Positions 9,334 to 17,670 of a stretch of DNA of 64,000 nucleotides are shown here, piece after piece. A program made the translations under genes and the position numbers. Every line of letters starts with the position of its first letter. Positions within the stretch are counted from its first letter, which is position 1. The DNA lies in contig NZ_WKJQ01000001.1 in assembly GCF_009674625.1 (NCBI RefSeq), positions 558,001 through 622,000 on the forward strand. Direction: 5' to 3'. The notes under the pieces are model-generated. The model saw nothing but the letters and a program-made list of their open reading frames with translations. It was not told the origin of the DNA and ran no database searches. This DNA comes from Haloferax marinum (GTDB taxonomy: Archaea > Halobacteriota > Halobacteria > Halobacteriales > Haloferacaceae).

Positions 9334-9971
9334 GTTCCCTCGGTCGGTCCCTGAATATCGGTCTCGTCGCCATCGTCGTCCTCCTCACCGCTGGAACCGT
9401 CGGTGCGACGATGTTCTACCAGTACTCCGTCGACTCGCTCGACGACCAGAACGAGCAGTTGCGCGAGCAAAACGAGGCGCTGGAGTCCGACCTTTCCCAG
9501 ACCAGACAGGAACTGTCGTCGGCCAACACCGAACTGTCCGAACTGAACACCACACTCGAACGAACACAGGGTGACGTCTCACAGGTCTCTGCGGACCTCG
9601 AAGCGACCGAGGCGAGACTTGAGGCCACCCAGACAGAGCTGGCGGATACTCGGACCAGACTCGTCGAGACGGAGACGCAACTCCGCCAATCTCGGAGTCG
9701 CATCGACGCCCTCGTCGCCGACCTCAACGACCGGGCGTTGATACAGGCACGTCTCGAAGAAGAACTGGAAGACCTCGAAGCGATAAACGAGGAACTCGAC
9801 GACGTGAACTCCGACCTCGAAGTACAGATCAATAACCTCGAAACCGATATCAACACGCTGGAAGACGAAGTCGATGACCTCAGACGCGACGTAAACAGAC
9901 TCGAATCCGACCTTCGAGCAGCGTGTTCGGCAATCGAAGGCGACAAACCCCCCGCATGTGATGGCATCTAA
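9330..9971 (+). CDS. Membrane-anchored coiled-coil protein
   Basis: A 213-residue protein with one N-terminal membrane helix (about 8-28) followed by a nearly continuous heptad-rich, very acidic coiled coil (about 33-205) and a short tail with two cysteines (AACSAIEGDKPPACDGI). It overlaps the preceding VWA gene by ATGA and the following gene by about 11 bp. It is not a standard component of bacterial MoxR/Bat operons. It may be a spacer or scaffold for the two VWA proteins, but that is inference from gene order only. Confidence 0.8.
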   Translation: MSSLGRSLNIGLVAIVVLLTAGTVGATMFYQYSVDSLDDQNEQLREQNEALESDLSQTRQELSSANTELSELNTTLERTQGDVSQVSADLEATEARLEATQTELADTRTRLVETETQLRQSRSRIDALVADLNDRALIQARLEEELEDLEAINEELDDVNSDLEVQINNLETDINTLEDEVDDLRRDVNRLESDLRAACSAIEGDKPPACDGI

Positions 9972-10860
9972 CACCACCTCCCCCAGAAGCGCCGATACCG
10001 TCCGTACAGCGACTGAGGACGAGCGTCACGGCGAGATGGCCGCTGCCGTCACCGAGGTTCGGCGCGAAGTCCAGAAAGCAGCACTCGTGCCCAGCGTCGT
10101 AGACGGTGCAGTCGTGACGCTTTTGCTGAACGTGGCGTTGCGAATCGTCGACTTGCCGTTCCCCGAAATGATTCCCCTCTCTCGCCTCCCTGGCGTGGAT
10201 GCCGTCGGAACGTTTCACGTGGCAATTCCGGTTGCACTCGTGGTCGGTATCGTCGTCGCTGTCGTCGAATACTCACTCCGCATGGAGGAGTCGCCAATCG
10301 ACCAGTTCGAGCGTGTGAACCCGTCTGTGGCCGAAGCGCTTCGAACCGCACGCGACGCAGTCGAGGCCGACCGCACCTCGAAGATGGCGGTCGCGCTCTA
10401 CGACGACGTTCTCGCGCGATTGAAGTCGACGTCGTCCGTGGAGTTGCTCCCGACACGGCGCGTCTTCGTGACGCTGTTTCTCGCGCTGTTGCTCTCTGTC
10501 GCGAGCATACAGGTCGCGATTACAGACCTCCAAATCGACGTTCTCAACGGAAACGGGTCGAACGGGAACGCCGATTTCGACGATTCAGACCAGATGACGG
10601 AACTGCAAAACGGGAGCGCAATCCTCGGCGACCCAGAGGACGTTACCGCCGGGTCAGAGGAGTTGAACGCGACACTCTCGGGGGTTTCGGGCGGTGGTGA
10701 CGAACCGAGTTCGTCCGCCGACGCCTACGACTCCAGTGGGTTCGCCGGCGACCCAGGCGTCGAAAGCCAACGCGCCGGTTACCTCGCCGACGAGACCCTC
10801 GAAGAGGCCGAACTGATTCGTGACTACACGCTCAAGATACGTGACCAAGACGATGACTGA
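9961..10860 (+). CDS. Three-helix membrane protein of the MoxR operon
   Basis: About 299 residues. A cytoplasmic N-terminal region is followed by hydrophobic helices at about 40-62, 82-102 and 160-180, and then a low-complexity Gly/Ser/Asp-rich tail. It resembles conserved haloarchaeal proteins of unknown function that sit beside MoxR genes. The ATG at 9961 or the GTG at 9958 may be used. Both lie inside the end of the coiled-coil gene. The stop overlaps the start of the MoxR gene (ATG at 10853). The function is unknown. Confidence 0.75.
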   Translation: MASNTTSPRSADTVRTATEDERHGEMAAAVTEVRREVQKAALVPSVVDGAVVTLLLNVALRIVDLPFPEMIPLSRLPGVDAVGTFHVAIPVALVVGIVVAVVEYSLRMEESPIDQFERVNPSVAEALRTARDAVEADRTSKMAVALYDDVLARLKSTSSVELLPTRRVFVTLFLALLLSVASIQVAITDLQIDVLNGNGSNGNADFDDSDQMTELQNGSAILGDPEDVTAGSEELNATLSGVSGGGDEPSSSADAYDSSGFAGDPGVESQRAGYLADETLEEAELIRDYTLKIRDQDDD

Positions 10861-11872
10861 TAAACACACCTGGAACCCCGGAGACGACGCCGACTCGATG
10901 CTATCGACCGACCCCGAATCAGAAGAGTTCGACCTCTCTGACCTGCGTATCGAAGACCTCCAAGAGAGCGTCTCGGCAGTTCGAGACGAGGTCGGAAAAC
11001 GCATCATCGGACAGGACGACGTGGTCGAACGACTCCTCGTCTGTGTTCTCTGTGACGGAAACGCACTCCTCGAATCGAACCCTGGTCTCGGGAAGACGAC
11101 ACTCGTTCGCACCCTCGCGGCAGCGACCGACCTGCAGTTTTCACGCATTCAGAACACGCCCGACTTGATGCCATCCGACATCACCGGGACCGAGATTATC
11201 CGTGAGACGACCGACGGCCGTGAGTTCGTCTTCGAACGCGGGCCAATCTTCGCGAACGTCGTCCTCGCGGACGAAATCAATCGGGCGACGCCGAAGACCC
11301 AGTCGGCGCTTCTCGAAGCGATGCAAGAAAAGCAGGTCACTGCCGCCGGGCAAACCTACACGCTTCCGAAACCGTTCTTCGTCCTCGCGACGCAGAACCC
11401 AATCGACCAGGGTGGCACGTACCCGCTTCCGGAGGCACAGACCGACCGCTTCCTGATGAAAATCGTCGTGGACTACCCGTCGTTCGAAGACGAACGGACC
11501 ATCGTCAAGAAGTACGCCGAAGGCGAGAAAGTCCCGGACGTCGAGCGTGTCCTCTCTCACGAACACCTGTTGGCGGCACAGCAACTCGTCCGGCAAGTCC
11601 CCATCGCAGACGACATCCGCGACGGCGTCATCGAACTGGTCCGTCGGACGCGCGAAGACGAAGCCATCGAGTTCGGTGCCAGTCCCCGAGCGAGCATGGC
11701 GCTCGTCCTCGCAGCGAAGGCGCGCGCGTTCGTCCACGGTCGCACACACGTCTCGTGGGAAGACGTGACCGAGATGGCCGCCCCGGTCATTCGCCACCGC
11801 ATCATCCTCGACTTCCGGGCGGAACGAGAGGGACTCACACCCGACGACGTCGTCGCACGACTCCTCGAATGA
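10853..11872 (+). CDS. MoxR-family AAA+ ATPase
   Basis: A 339-residue AAA+ protein. An acidic, helical N-terminus (about 1-45) is followed by a Walker A (NPGLGKTT, about 75-82), a Walker B with LADEINRA, the MoxR sensor pattern ATQNPIDQGGTYPLPEAQ, and a C-terminal lid. The ATG at 10853 is chosen because it overlaps the upstream stop in the usual operon fashion. An earlier in-frame start at 10820 would lie inside that gene. MoxR ATPases act as chaperone-like partners of VWA proteins. Here it lies between membrane VWA genes and a DUF58 gene and overlaps the latter by ATGA. Confidence 0.93.
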   Translation: MTDKHTWNPGDDADSMLSTDPESEEFDLSDLRIEDLQESVSAVRDEVGKRIIGQDDVVERLLVCVLCDGNALLESNPGLGKTTLVRTLAAATDLQFSRIQNTPDLMPSDITGTEIIRETTDGREFVFERGPIFANVVLADEINRATPKTQSALLEAMQEKQVTAAGQTYTLPKPFFVLATQNPIDQGGTYPLPEAQTDRFLMKIVVDYPSFEDERTIVKKYAEGEKVPDVERVLSHEHLLAAQQLVRQVPIADDIRDGVIELVRRTREDEAIEFGASPRASMALVLAAKARAFVHGRTHVSWEDVTEMAAPVIRHRIILDFRAEREGLTPDDVVARLLE

Positions 11873-12759
11873 TAGACCCCGAGTTTCTCGACGAACTCGA
11901 CCGGTTCGACACCTCGTTGAAGCGTGCGTCGAACGCTCCGGTCGAAGGCGACCAACAGTCCCAAGACGTGGGTGAGGGACTCACCTTCAGTGACTACCGG
12001 CGATACGTCCCCGGCGACGACCCGAGACTCATCGACTGGCGCGTCTTCGCCCGGACGGAAGAACTGTTCATCAAGCGGTTCGAAGCAGAGCGAAACCTGA
12101 CAGTCCACGTCCTCCTCGACGCGACGGCGTCGATGGACTTCGGCGCAGACGAACAGAACAAATTCGAGTACGGTGCCAAACTCGGACTGGGCTTTTGTCA
12201 CCTGACCGCCGAAGACCACAACGACTTCAAATTCTCACTCGTCGACGAGGAGACGACTCGAATCGACATCGACACCTCGACACAGGGAGAGGTCCTCCGA
12301 CTCGTAGACTACCTCAACGAGACGACACCGTCCGGTGACGGTGACTTCAAAGCGGCACTCGAATCGTACGCCGACACGATTCACTCGCGGTCGCTCGTCT
12401 TGGTCATCAGCGACTTGCTGTTCGACCCCGACGAGATTGCCGACGGACTCGGTGCGCTCGCTCGCAACGACGTCCTCGTCGCCCAGGTGTTGACACCCGA
12501 AGAACTCGGGCCGTCGACGACGGGAGACGCCATCTTCGAAGACCCCGAGTCCGACGCGACTCGACGGACGTACTTCGGAGGGACCGCCGCAAGGCGGTAC
12601 GACGAGCGACTCCGGAACCACCTCGACGCTATCGACGACCGATGTCGCATCCTCGATGTCGAGCGAGAACTCGTGAACACCGGCGACGACTTCTTCGACT
12701 CGTTCGCGACGCTGTGGCTGGGAGCGCGCCTCGGTGGGGAACGTCGCGGCCGGCGGTAA
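11869..12759 (+). CDS. DUF58 / VWA-like protein, last gene of the MoxR operon
   Basis: A 296-residue soluble protein. It carries the DUF58 signature (FSDYRRYVPGDDPRLIDWR, about 43-61), then a VWA-like fold with DATASMDFG (about 84-92) in place of a canonical MIDAS DxSxS. DUF58 proteins are the usual partner of MoxR. It begins with an ATGA overlap on the MoxR stop, so stoichiometric synthesis is likely. The start is fixed by the overlap and by the IDPEFLDELDRF opening typical of the family. Confidence 0.9.
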   Translation: MIDPEFLDELDRFDTSLKRASNAPVEGDQQSQDVGEGLTFSDYRRYVPGDDPRLIDWRVFARTEELFIKRFEAERNLTVHVLLDATASMDFGADEQNKFEYGAKLGLGFCHLTAEDHNDFKFSLVDEETTRIDIDTSTQGEVLRLVDYLNETTPSGDGDFKAALESYADTIHSRSLVLVISDLLFDPDEIADGLGALARNDVLVAQVLTPEELGPSTTGDAIFEDPESDATRRTYFGGTAARRYDERLRNHLDAIDDRCRILDVERELVNTGDDFFDSFATLWLGARLGGERRGRR

Positions 12760-12837
12760 CTGTCGAGTGCTGGCACCGAGACGGTGTGACTCGCCGCGGA
12801 CGGCGTGCTTTTCACGGTTGACTCAGAGTACTCAGTC

Positions 12838-14076
12838 GTGACGGAGACGCAGGAACGTCGGGTCGTGGGCCTGGTCGCCGGGTCCCACGTCGTCAATCAC
12901 GCATACCTGGTCGCGCTCGCGCCAGTCATCGGCGCAGTCGCCGCAGAGTTCGACGTGAGCATCGCTGCAGTCGGTCTGGCTATCGGCGTTCAGGGGGCCG
13001 TCGTGACGCTCCTGCAACTCCCATTTGGCTACCTCTCGGATACGAGGAGTCGGACGGCCGTCCTCACTATCTCGCTCGTCGTCGGGACGCTCGGAATCGC
13101 CGCGACGGCCGTGGCCCCCTCGTACTACTGGCTTCTTGCCTCTCAGGCGCTTCTCGGCGTCGGAATCGCAGGCCACCATCCTGCACACTATCCACTCCTC
13201 GCGACGGCGTCTTCGGAGACGAACCGCGGCCGCGCCTACTCACTGCACGCGCTCGGTGGGTCGCTCGGGTTTGCCGTCCCGTACGCCATCGCCGCCGGAC
13301 TCGGGGTGCTTGGCCTCGACTGGCGTTGGGTCGTCGGTATCGTCGCCGTTCTCGGGGCGGGGTTCGCAGTCGTCGCACTCCCGACCGCTCGTGGATTCCC
13401 GTCGGCAATCGCCAAACCAAAAGAATCAGACCGGCCGACGACTCGACCATCGCTCACAGGCATCCGCCGCGGTGCTCTCGAACTCGTCCGCGCGTCCGGG
13501 TTGATGGGCCTCGCAGTTCTCTCGTTTCTCACGTCGGCCGCGGCGTGGTGCATCAGAACGTACACCCCACAACTACTCACCAATGGCTACGGTCTCACGC
13601 CGGGAACAGCCAACCTCCTCGTTTCGGGCATGCTCGTGACGGGTGCCGGAACCATCCTCCTCGGAGGGTCGCTCACCGACCGAATCGGCCCCGGAGACGT
13701 CGCACTCGGTGGATACGCGGCGCTCGCCGGTGTTGCCACGCTTCTTGCCAGTGGGTCGCTCCCGCTCGCACTGCTCGTCTTGGTGCTCCCGTTCAGTGGG
13801 ACCATCAGCGTCTCTCGACCGGCACGCTCGACGCTCGCAGACCGTCTCTCTGAACGGAGTGACCTCGGAAAGAACTTCGCCGTCGTCACCATCGGTATCT
13901 CACTCGGCGGTGCCATCGCCCCACCTGCGTTCGGTGCGCTCATCGACCTCGCGAGCGTTCAGGTGGCGTTCGGTGTCGTCGCCATCCTCGGCGTCGTCTC
14001 GCTCGGACTCACGCAGTGGCTTCTCGCGCGAGTCGATGGGTCGGCACGGAACCCGAAGGCGACGGCAGGGGACTGA
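12838..14076 (+). CDS. Major facilitator superfamily transporter
   Basis: About 412 residues with 12 hydrophobic segments. An MFS loop-2 motif is visible (FGYLSDTRSRTAVL), with a partner loop in the second half (GGSLTDRIGPGDVALGG). It shows the general drug/sugar-efflux style, but no substrate can be assigned. The GTG at 12838 is preferred over the in-frame start at 12805 because a T-rich box (CTTTTCA) lies about 27 nt upstream. The gene follows the MoxR operon by 78 bp and is probably transcribed separately. Confidence 0.85.
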   Translation: MTETQERRVVGLVAGSHVVNHAYLVALAPVIGAVAAEFDVSIAAVGLAIGVQGAVVTLLQLPFGYLSDTRSRTAVLTISLVVGTLGIAATAVAPSYYWLLASQALLGVGIAGHHPAHYPLLATASSETNRGRAYSLHALGGSLGFAVPYAIAAGLGVLGLDWRWVVGIVAVLGAGFAVVALPTARGFPSAIAKPKESDRPTTRPSLTGIRRGALELVRASGLMGLAVLSFLTSAAAWCIRTYTPQLLTNGYGLTPGTANLLVSGMLVTGAGTILLGGSLTDRIGPGDVALGGYAALAGVATLLASGSLPLALLVLVLPFSGTISVSRPARSTLADRLSERSDLGKNFAVVTIGISLGGAIAPPAFGALIDLASVQVAFGVVAILGVVSLGLTQWLLARVDGSARNPKATAGD

Positions 14077-14209
14077 CGGTGAACCGGCGACCGAGCACAG
14101 TGAGATTGTCCAGGAATACCCCGCCGACGTTTCCCCGTGTGTTTGTGCACCCCCACACCGTGATAGTCACTGACTGCTATCCCGTGGCTACTTATCTCCT
14201 CCACCGACA

Positions 14210-14239
14210 TTCTTGACAAAAATAAAACATAACTAAGCC
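14210..14239 (+). promoter_or_regulatory. Duplicated promoter element, copy 1
   Basis: TTCTTGAC (14210-14217) and ATAACTAAGCC (14229-14239) lie 19 bp apart. The second block begins 31 bp before the GTG at 14260 and 43 bp before the ATG at 14272. The same two blocks recur at identical spacing before the next gene at 14799-14828. The ATAACTAA block is at the right distance for a TATA box of a leaderless mRNA. Confidence 0.7.
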
Positions 14240-14259
14240 GCTCTCTCCCGTTCTCTCTA

Positions 14260-14715
14260 GTGGTGGTCGAGATGGCGACAATAACCGAAAGAGAACAACA
14301 GAACCGAGAGGCAGCGATTCGAATCGCAGAGAGACTGTGGAACAAGAGAGAGTACGAACTCGTCGACGAGGAGTACGACCCACTCGTCGAGATGCACACG
14401 TTCTCCGACCCAGATATCGTCGGGACGAAAGCAGTAAAAGAGTTCGTCCAACGGTACCACGAAGCGTTCTCTGACTTCCACGTGGAACTGTTCGACGTTC
14501 AGGCAGTCGACGACCGCGTCTTCGCACGGTATCGTATGACCGGGACCCACGACGGGCCGCTCGAGAGCCCGCAAGGTGACGTGCCACCAACCCACCGAAA
14601 GATGGACATGTGGGGCCTCGTCGAAGCCCGCTACGAAGGAGGGCTCTGTGTGGAAGAGTGGAACGCGACTGACCAGATGACGCTGATGCACCAGCTCGGA
14701 CTCGCACCCGAGTGA
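14260..14715 (+). CDS. SnoaL-like ester-cyclase-fold protein, copy 1
   Basis: A 151-residue protein of the SnoaL/NTF2-like superfamily, with the pattern AIRIAERLWNKREYELVDEEYDPLVEMH at the N-terminus and YHEAFSDFHVELFDV in the middle. SnoaL-like proteins are small alpha+beta barrels, and many in prokaryotes have no assigned reaction. A GTG at 14260 or an in-frame ATG at 14272 could be used. The TATA-like element and the conserved GTGGTG in both copies favour 14260. The next gene is a close paralogue, so this is a tandem duplication. A T5 run at 14723-14727 is a likely terminator. Confidence 0.85.
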   Translation: MVVEMATITEREQQNREAAIRIAERLWNKREYELVDEEYDPLVEMHTFSDPDIVGTKAVKEFVQRYHEAFSDFHVELFDVQAVDDRVFARYRMTGTHDGPLESPQGDVPPTHRKMDMWGLVEARYEGGLCVEEWNATDQMTLMHQLGLAPE

Positions 14716-14798
14716 GCGACTCTTTTTCGGTGCTCGCGTCGTGGGTCTCGTGATTCACGTAACCGGTCGACGAGCGGGTGTTCAATTCGTCGGGGACG

Positions 14799-14828
14799 TT
14801 CTTGACTGCAAGAATCGATAACTAAGCC
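14799..14828 (+). promoter_or_regulatory. Duplicated promoter element, copy 2
   Basis: TTCTTGAC (14799-14806) and ATAACTAAGCC (14818-14828) have the same 19-bp offset and the same distance to the start codons (GTG 14849, ATG 14861) as in copy 1. Most of the sequence between the blocks has diverged, so the conserved blocks are likely to be functional contacts. Confidence 0.7.
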
Positions 14829-14848
14829 ATCGTCCCGCCTACGTCTCA

Positions 14849-15304
14849 GTGGTGAGAAAGATGGCCGCAACGACTGACCAAGAACGACAGAATAGAGACT
14901 CGTGCATCCGAATTGCAGACGAACTGTGGAACAAGCGGAACTACGAAATCGTCGACGAAGAGTACGACCCACTCGTCGAAATCCACGCGAACGCCATCGA
15001 AGAGACCGTCGGAACGCAGGCAGTCAAAGACTGGGCGCGAATGCCTCACGACGCGTTCTCCGACTTCCACGTCGAACTGTTCGACGTGACGGCGAAAGAC
15101 GAGTTCGTCTTCGGGCGATACCACATGACTGGAACCCACGATGGAACGATGCGGGCAACTGTCGGAGACATCCCGGCGACACACCGGAAAATCGATATGT
15201 GGGGCCTCGTGGAGATGCGGTTCGACGGTGGCCTCGTCGTCGAAGAGTGGAACACCACGGACGGCGTGGAGATGCTGGCGCAACTCGGCGTTACTCCCGA
15301 GTGA
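14849..15304 (+). CDS. SnoaL-like ester-cyclase-fold protein, copy 2
   Basis: A 151-residue paralogue of the preceding gene with the same length and order of motifs: RIADELWNKRNYEIVDEEYD, then HDAFSDFHVELFDV, THRKIDMWGLVE and VVEEWNTTD. The GTG start at 14849 is followed by an in-frame ATG at 14861, as in copy 1. Divergence is concentrated around residues 50-65 and in the C-terminal helix, which may alter the pocket. No substrate can be named. The gene converges on the zinc-knuckle gene, with a bidirectional terminator between them. Confidence 0.85.
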   Translation: MVRKMAATTDQERQNRDSCIRIADELWNKRNYEIVDEEYDPLVEIHANAIEETVGTQAVKDWARMPHDAFSDFHVELFDVTAKDEFVFGRYHMTGTHDGTMRATVGDIPATHRKIDMWGLVEMRFDGGLVVEEWNTTDGVEMLAQLGVTPE

Positions 15305-15313
15305 GTACGTCTC

Positions 15314-15324
15314 TTTTTGAAAAA
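15314..15324. terminator. Bidirectional T5-G-A5 terminator
   Basis: TTTTTGAAAAA lies 10 bp after the stop of SnoaL copy 2 and 27 bp beyond the end of the convergent gene on the minus strand. It provides a T-run on each strand, which is the usual archaeal termination signal. Confidence 0.6.
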
Positions 15325-15350
15325 TCAGTCGTCGGACGTGGAGGTCAGAC

Positions 15351-15548
15351 TCAGCCAGACCACTCGCCGCCAACGTCGTCGGCAACGGCGTCACGCCACA
15401 TGCCGAAGCCTTGCCGACAGATTGGACTCTCGTCGATGTGGTCGATGAAGCCAGCACCTTCACTCGCTAACTCGGCGAGGCAAAACGGACACCGGGTCGG
15501 GTCGTCCCACGTGTGTGCGATGACCGAGGGGGATACTTCCTGGGACAT
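15351..15548 (-). CDS. Small zinc-knuckle protein
   Basis: A 65-residue haloarchaeal protein with a probable zinc site: Cys20-x2-Cys23 (RCPFC), His37 (IDHIDE) and Cys44 (SPICRQGF). It resembles conserved small haloarchaeal proteins of the DUF7501 type. A TATA-like ATCTTTATC lies about 27 nt upstream on the minus strand, so the mRNA is probably leaderless. The function is unknown. Small zinc-finger proteins in haloarchaea have been tied to fitness and regulation, but nothing here assigns a partner. Confidence 0.75.
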   Translation of the reverse strand: MSQEVSPSVIAHTWDDPTRCPFCLAELASEGAGFIDHIDESPICRQGFGMWRDAVADDVGGEWSG

Positions 15549-15707
15549 GTCTATCTATATGCGGCAATACTTGATAAAGATATGTCCCGAGACAGATTGT
15601 TTGGATATACAATTTGGTAAACAGCGTATTTGAATGCGTGCGTCCAATACGCGGCCGCTCGCGGTATCGAACCGTAACCCTATACACAGTACGTACCGGG
15701 TACTGGA

Positions 15708-15725
15708 ATGGTGACCTATCTGTGA
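15708..15725 (+). CDS. Putative leaderless mini-ORF (5 codons) before the EamA gene
   Basis: ATG GTG ACC TAT CTG TGA encodes MVTYL. A TATA-like CCCTATAC (15678-15685) is centred 26 nt before this ATG, not before the real gene. Its TGA overlaps the GTG start of the EamA gene at 15722 (GTGA). A leaderless ribosome would terminate exactly on that start. This is predicted from the sequence only. Confidence 0.5.
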   Translation: MVTYL

Positions 15726-16147
15726 ACTATATCTCGTGGGCCGTCGTCGCGCTCGGTGCATACTCCCTCGTCGCACCGTTGATGAAGATCGCGACGACCG
15801 GGCAGGGGAAGATTCCGAGTGACGTGGCCGCGCTCATCGCAAACAGTATTCTCGTCGTTGCGACACTCGGGGTCATCCTCGTCTCTGGACAGAGCGTCTC
15901 TGACTCTGTCGTCAGTTCGAAACTCCCGTACGTCCTCTTCGCCGGCGTCTGTCTGGCAGTCGGTATCCTCTCGTACTACCGAGCGTTGGCACTCGGCCCC
16001 GTCTCTATCGTCGCACCAATCTTCGGGATGTTTCTGGCTATCTCGTCGCTCGTCGGCATCGTCGCACTCGGGGAGCCGGTCACGGTTCGAAAGGTAGCCG
16101 GTATCGGGTTTGCAGTGCTCGCCGTCTTCCTCGTCTCTGTCGAATAA
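15722..16147 (+). CDS. Half-size EamA/DMT-superfamily transporter
   Basis: A 141-residue protein with about five membrane helices, forming a single EamA domain (GAYSLVAPLMKIA at the start, YYRALALGPVSIVAPIFG in the fourth helix, GEPVTVRKVAGIGFAVLAVFLV at the end). Usual EamA carriers have ten helices from two such domains, so this one probably works as a dimer like small DMT proteins. The GTG at 15722 gives a protein that begins one turn before the first helix. Longer in-frame starts (to 15614) would add an unlikely basic extension. The substrate is unknown. Confidence 0.8.
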   Translation: MNYISWAVVALGAYSLVAPLMKIATTGQGKIPSDVAALIANSILVVATLGVILVSGQSVSDSVVSSKLPYVLFAGVCLAVGILSYYRALALGPVSIVAPIFGMFLAISSLVGIVALGEPVTVRKVAGIGFAVLAVFLVSVE

Positions 16148-16227
16148 CTCCCGTCGCGTGCCGCGGCGGATGGCGAATGGATTCCGCGGGCCAACGGCTT
16201 TTGTCTCTCGCGGGCCAACACCGACGC

Positions 16228-16791
16228 ATGGTACTACTCGAATCCGACTCTGAACTCGAAACTGGTGACGAAGCCCCCGATTTCGAGCTTCCGGGAACCG
16301 ACGGCGAAACCTACTCACTGGAGTCGTTCGCGGAGTACGACGCCCTTCTCGTCGTGTTCACGTGTAACCACTGTCCGTACGCGAAGGCGAAGTTCGACGA
16401 ACTGAACTATCTCGCGGCGTCGTACGACGACCTGGCCGTCGTCGGCATCAACCCGAACGACGCCGAGTCCTATCCCGACGACTCGTTCGACCGGATGAAA
16501 GAACTCGTCTCCGATGGGACCATCCAGTACACGGCGTATCTGTACGACGAGTCGCAAGAAGTCGCGGCGGAGTACGGTGCAGTCTGTACGCCGGACCCGT
16601 TCCTCTTCGAGAACACTGGCGACGGGTTCGAACTCGTGTTCCACTCTCGCATCGACGACGCGATGAGTCCCGACGACGACGTGTCGGCCTACGAGATGCG
16701 CGAGGTAGTCGACGCACTCCTCGCTGGTGAGGAGATTCCACTCGAGGAGTATCCCTCTCAGGGCTGTTCTATCAAGTGGAAAGACGAGTAA
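16228..16791 (+). CDS. Thioredoxin-fold AhpC/TSA-like protein
   Basis: A 187-residue cytoplasmic protein. The redoxin-type opening GDEAPDFELPGTDG is followed by VVFTCNHCPYAKAKFDELN, where the CxxC pair (Cys-Asn-His-Cys, about 50-53) sits at the usual thioredoxin position. The C-terminal part carries a cysteine (PSQGCSIKWK). This matches the family of thioredoxin-like proteins with an NHCPY motif, distinct from classical peroxiredoxins. The ATG at 16228 is chosen over an upstream in-frame ATG at 16177 because GGCTTTTGTC lies about 28 nt before it. The role is thiol redox; the partner is unknown. Confidence 0.8.
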   Translation: MVLLESDSELETGDEAPDFELPGTDGETYSLESFAEYDALLVVFTCNHCPYAKAKFDELNYLAASYDDLAVVGINPNDAESYPDDSFDRMKELVSDGTIQYTAYLYDESQEVAAEYGAVCTPDPFLFENTGDGFELVFHSRIDDAMSPDDDVSAYEMREVVDALLAGEEIPLEEYPSQGCSIKWKDE

Positions 16792-16815
16792 CGCTGGCGT
16801 CCGGGTCGACGCTGC

Positions 16816-17244
16816 TTACTCGTCGCCAAGAAGTGCTTCTCGGGCGTTCTTCACGGCCGCCTCTTTCTTCGCAGGATAGGCTTCGACCTTCGCCCGAAGC
16901 GTGATTCCGCCACCACGACGCGCTTCGCCTTTGAACGCCGCCTGTTTGTCGAGTCGCAAGAAGAACTCGGTGTTATCGGTGACTCGGTCGTCGAGTTCGT
17001 CGAGGAGGCCCTCGAAGTCGGGGAGTTCCCGAATCTTCGAGAGGATGTGCCGAACGTCGTCGGCGCGCTCGGCACGCGCCGAGAAGACGACGATGCGGTC
17101 GCCGTGGTGGCCGGTACTCTCTATTCGGTCTACCTCGAAGTCGTCGGGGAGGAAGGTCCGAAGCGCCTCCTCGACCCGCTTTTCGTCTTCTGTCTCGTAA
17201 CAGAACGTTCGAAGGTCGATGTAGTGAAACGGAACGCGTGGCAT
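16816..17244 (-). CDS. COG1325-type RNA-binding protein (exosome-associated family)
   Basis: A 142-residue protein matching the archaeal RNA-binding family with a dsRBD-like fold (PF01877/COG1325). It opens with the conserved VPFHYIDLRTFCYETEDE, has GHHGDRIVVFSAR in the middle, and ends with FLRLDKQAAFKGEARRG and a lysine-rich helix. Family members occur near exosome genes in other archaea. The ATG at 17244 follows the DUF1918-like gene after 36 bp on the same strand, so the two are probably co-transcribed. Confidence 0.85.
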   Translation of the reverse strand: MPRVPFHYIDLRTFCYETEDEKRVEEALRTFLPDDFEVDRIESTGHHGDRIVVFSARAERADDVRHILSKIRELPDFEGLLDELDDRVTDNTEFFLRLDKQAAFKGEARRGGGITLRAKVEAYPAKKEAAVKNAREALLGDE

Positions 17245-17280
17245 TGTGAGGGTCTTCTCGGAGGCGGCGGTGTCGTCGAG

Positions 17281-17472
17281 TTACTCTTCGTCTTCTTCGA
17301 CAGCTTCGAGCTGGTCTTCGGCGATGCCGACTTCCTGGCCTTCGTCGAAGCTGATGGTGTAGGTCGGTTCACCGAACATGCTCTCGATGACCTGCGTGAC
17401 CGTTCCGGTCTCGCCGTCGAACTCACTGTGCTGGTCGTGCAGGACGACTTTGTCGTCTTTCTCGAAGCTCAT
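17281..17472 (-). CDS. Small DUF1918-type protein (KOW/SH3-like)
   Basis: A 63-residue acidic protein starting MSFEKDDKVVLHDQHSEF, with a GETGTVTQ turn and a second beta strand region. This is the layout of DUF1918-type small SH3-like barrels in haloarchaea. The ATG at 17472 is supported by a TATA-like CTTTTATTC on the minus strand about 26 nt upstream. A longer in-frame start (17532) would remove that promoter. It is probably expressed together with the RNA-binding gene downstream. The function is not known. Confidence 0.75.
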   Translation of the reverse strand: MSFEKDDKVVLHDQHSEFDGETGTVTQVIESMFGEPTYTISFDEGQEVGIAEDQLEAVEEDEE

Positions 17473-17622
17473 AGCCACAGGTTCCGCGCGGCCGAATAAA
17501 AGGGCGATGGTTGGCCGCGACGCCGAAATCACTGACCGATACCTGCGCGTAGAGGCTTGTGAACCAGTACCGTCCCGACGCAGTGTCGAAGCCGATTAGT
17601 GGCGGTGCGTCTAACTCCCACT

Positions 17623-17670
17623 ATGCCGAGGCGTCCGCGTGCAAACCGACCGGCCGACGGAATTCGATGA
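17623..17670 (+). CDS. Putative leaderless mini-ORF (15 codons) before the NUDIX gene
   Basis: It encodes MPRRPRANRPADGIR. A TATA-like GATTAGT (17594-17600) is centred 26 nt before this ATG. The TGA (17668-17670) overlaps the NUDIX ATG at 17667 as ATGA. The basic and proline-rich composition does not look like a functional peptide, so a role in coupling is more likely than a product. Confidence 0.5.
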   Translation: MPRRPRANRPADGIR

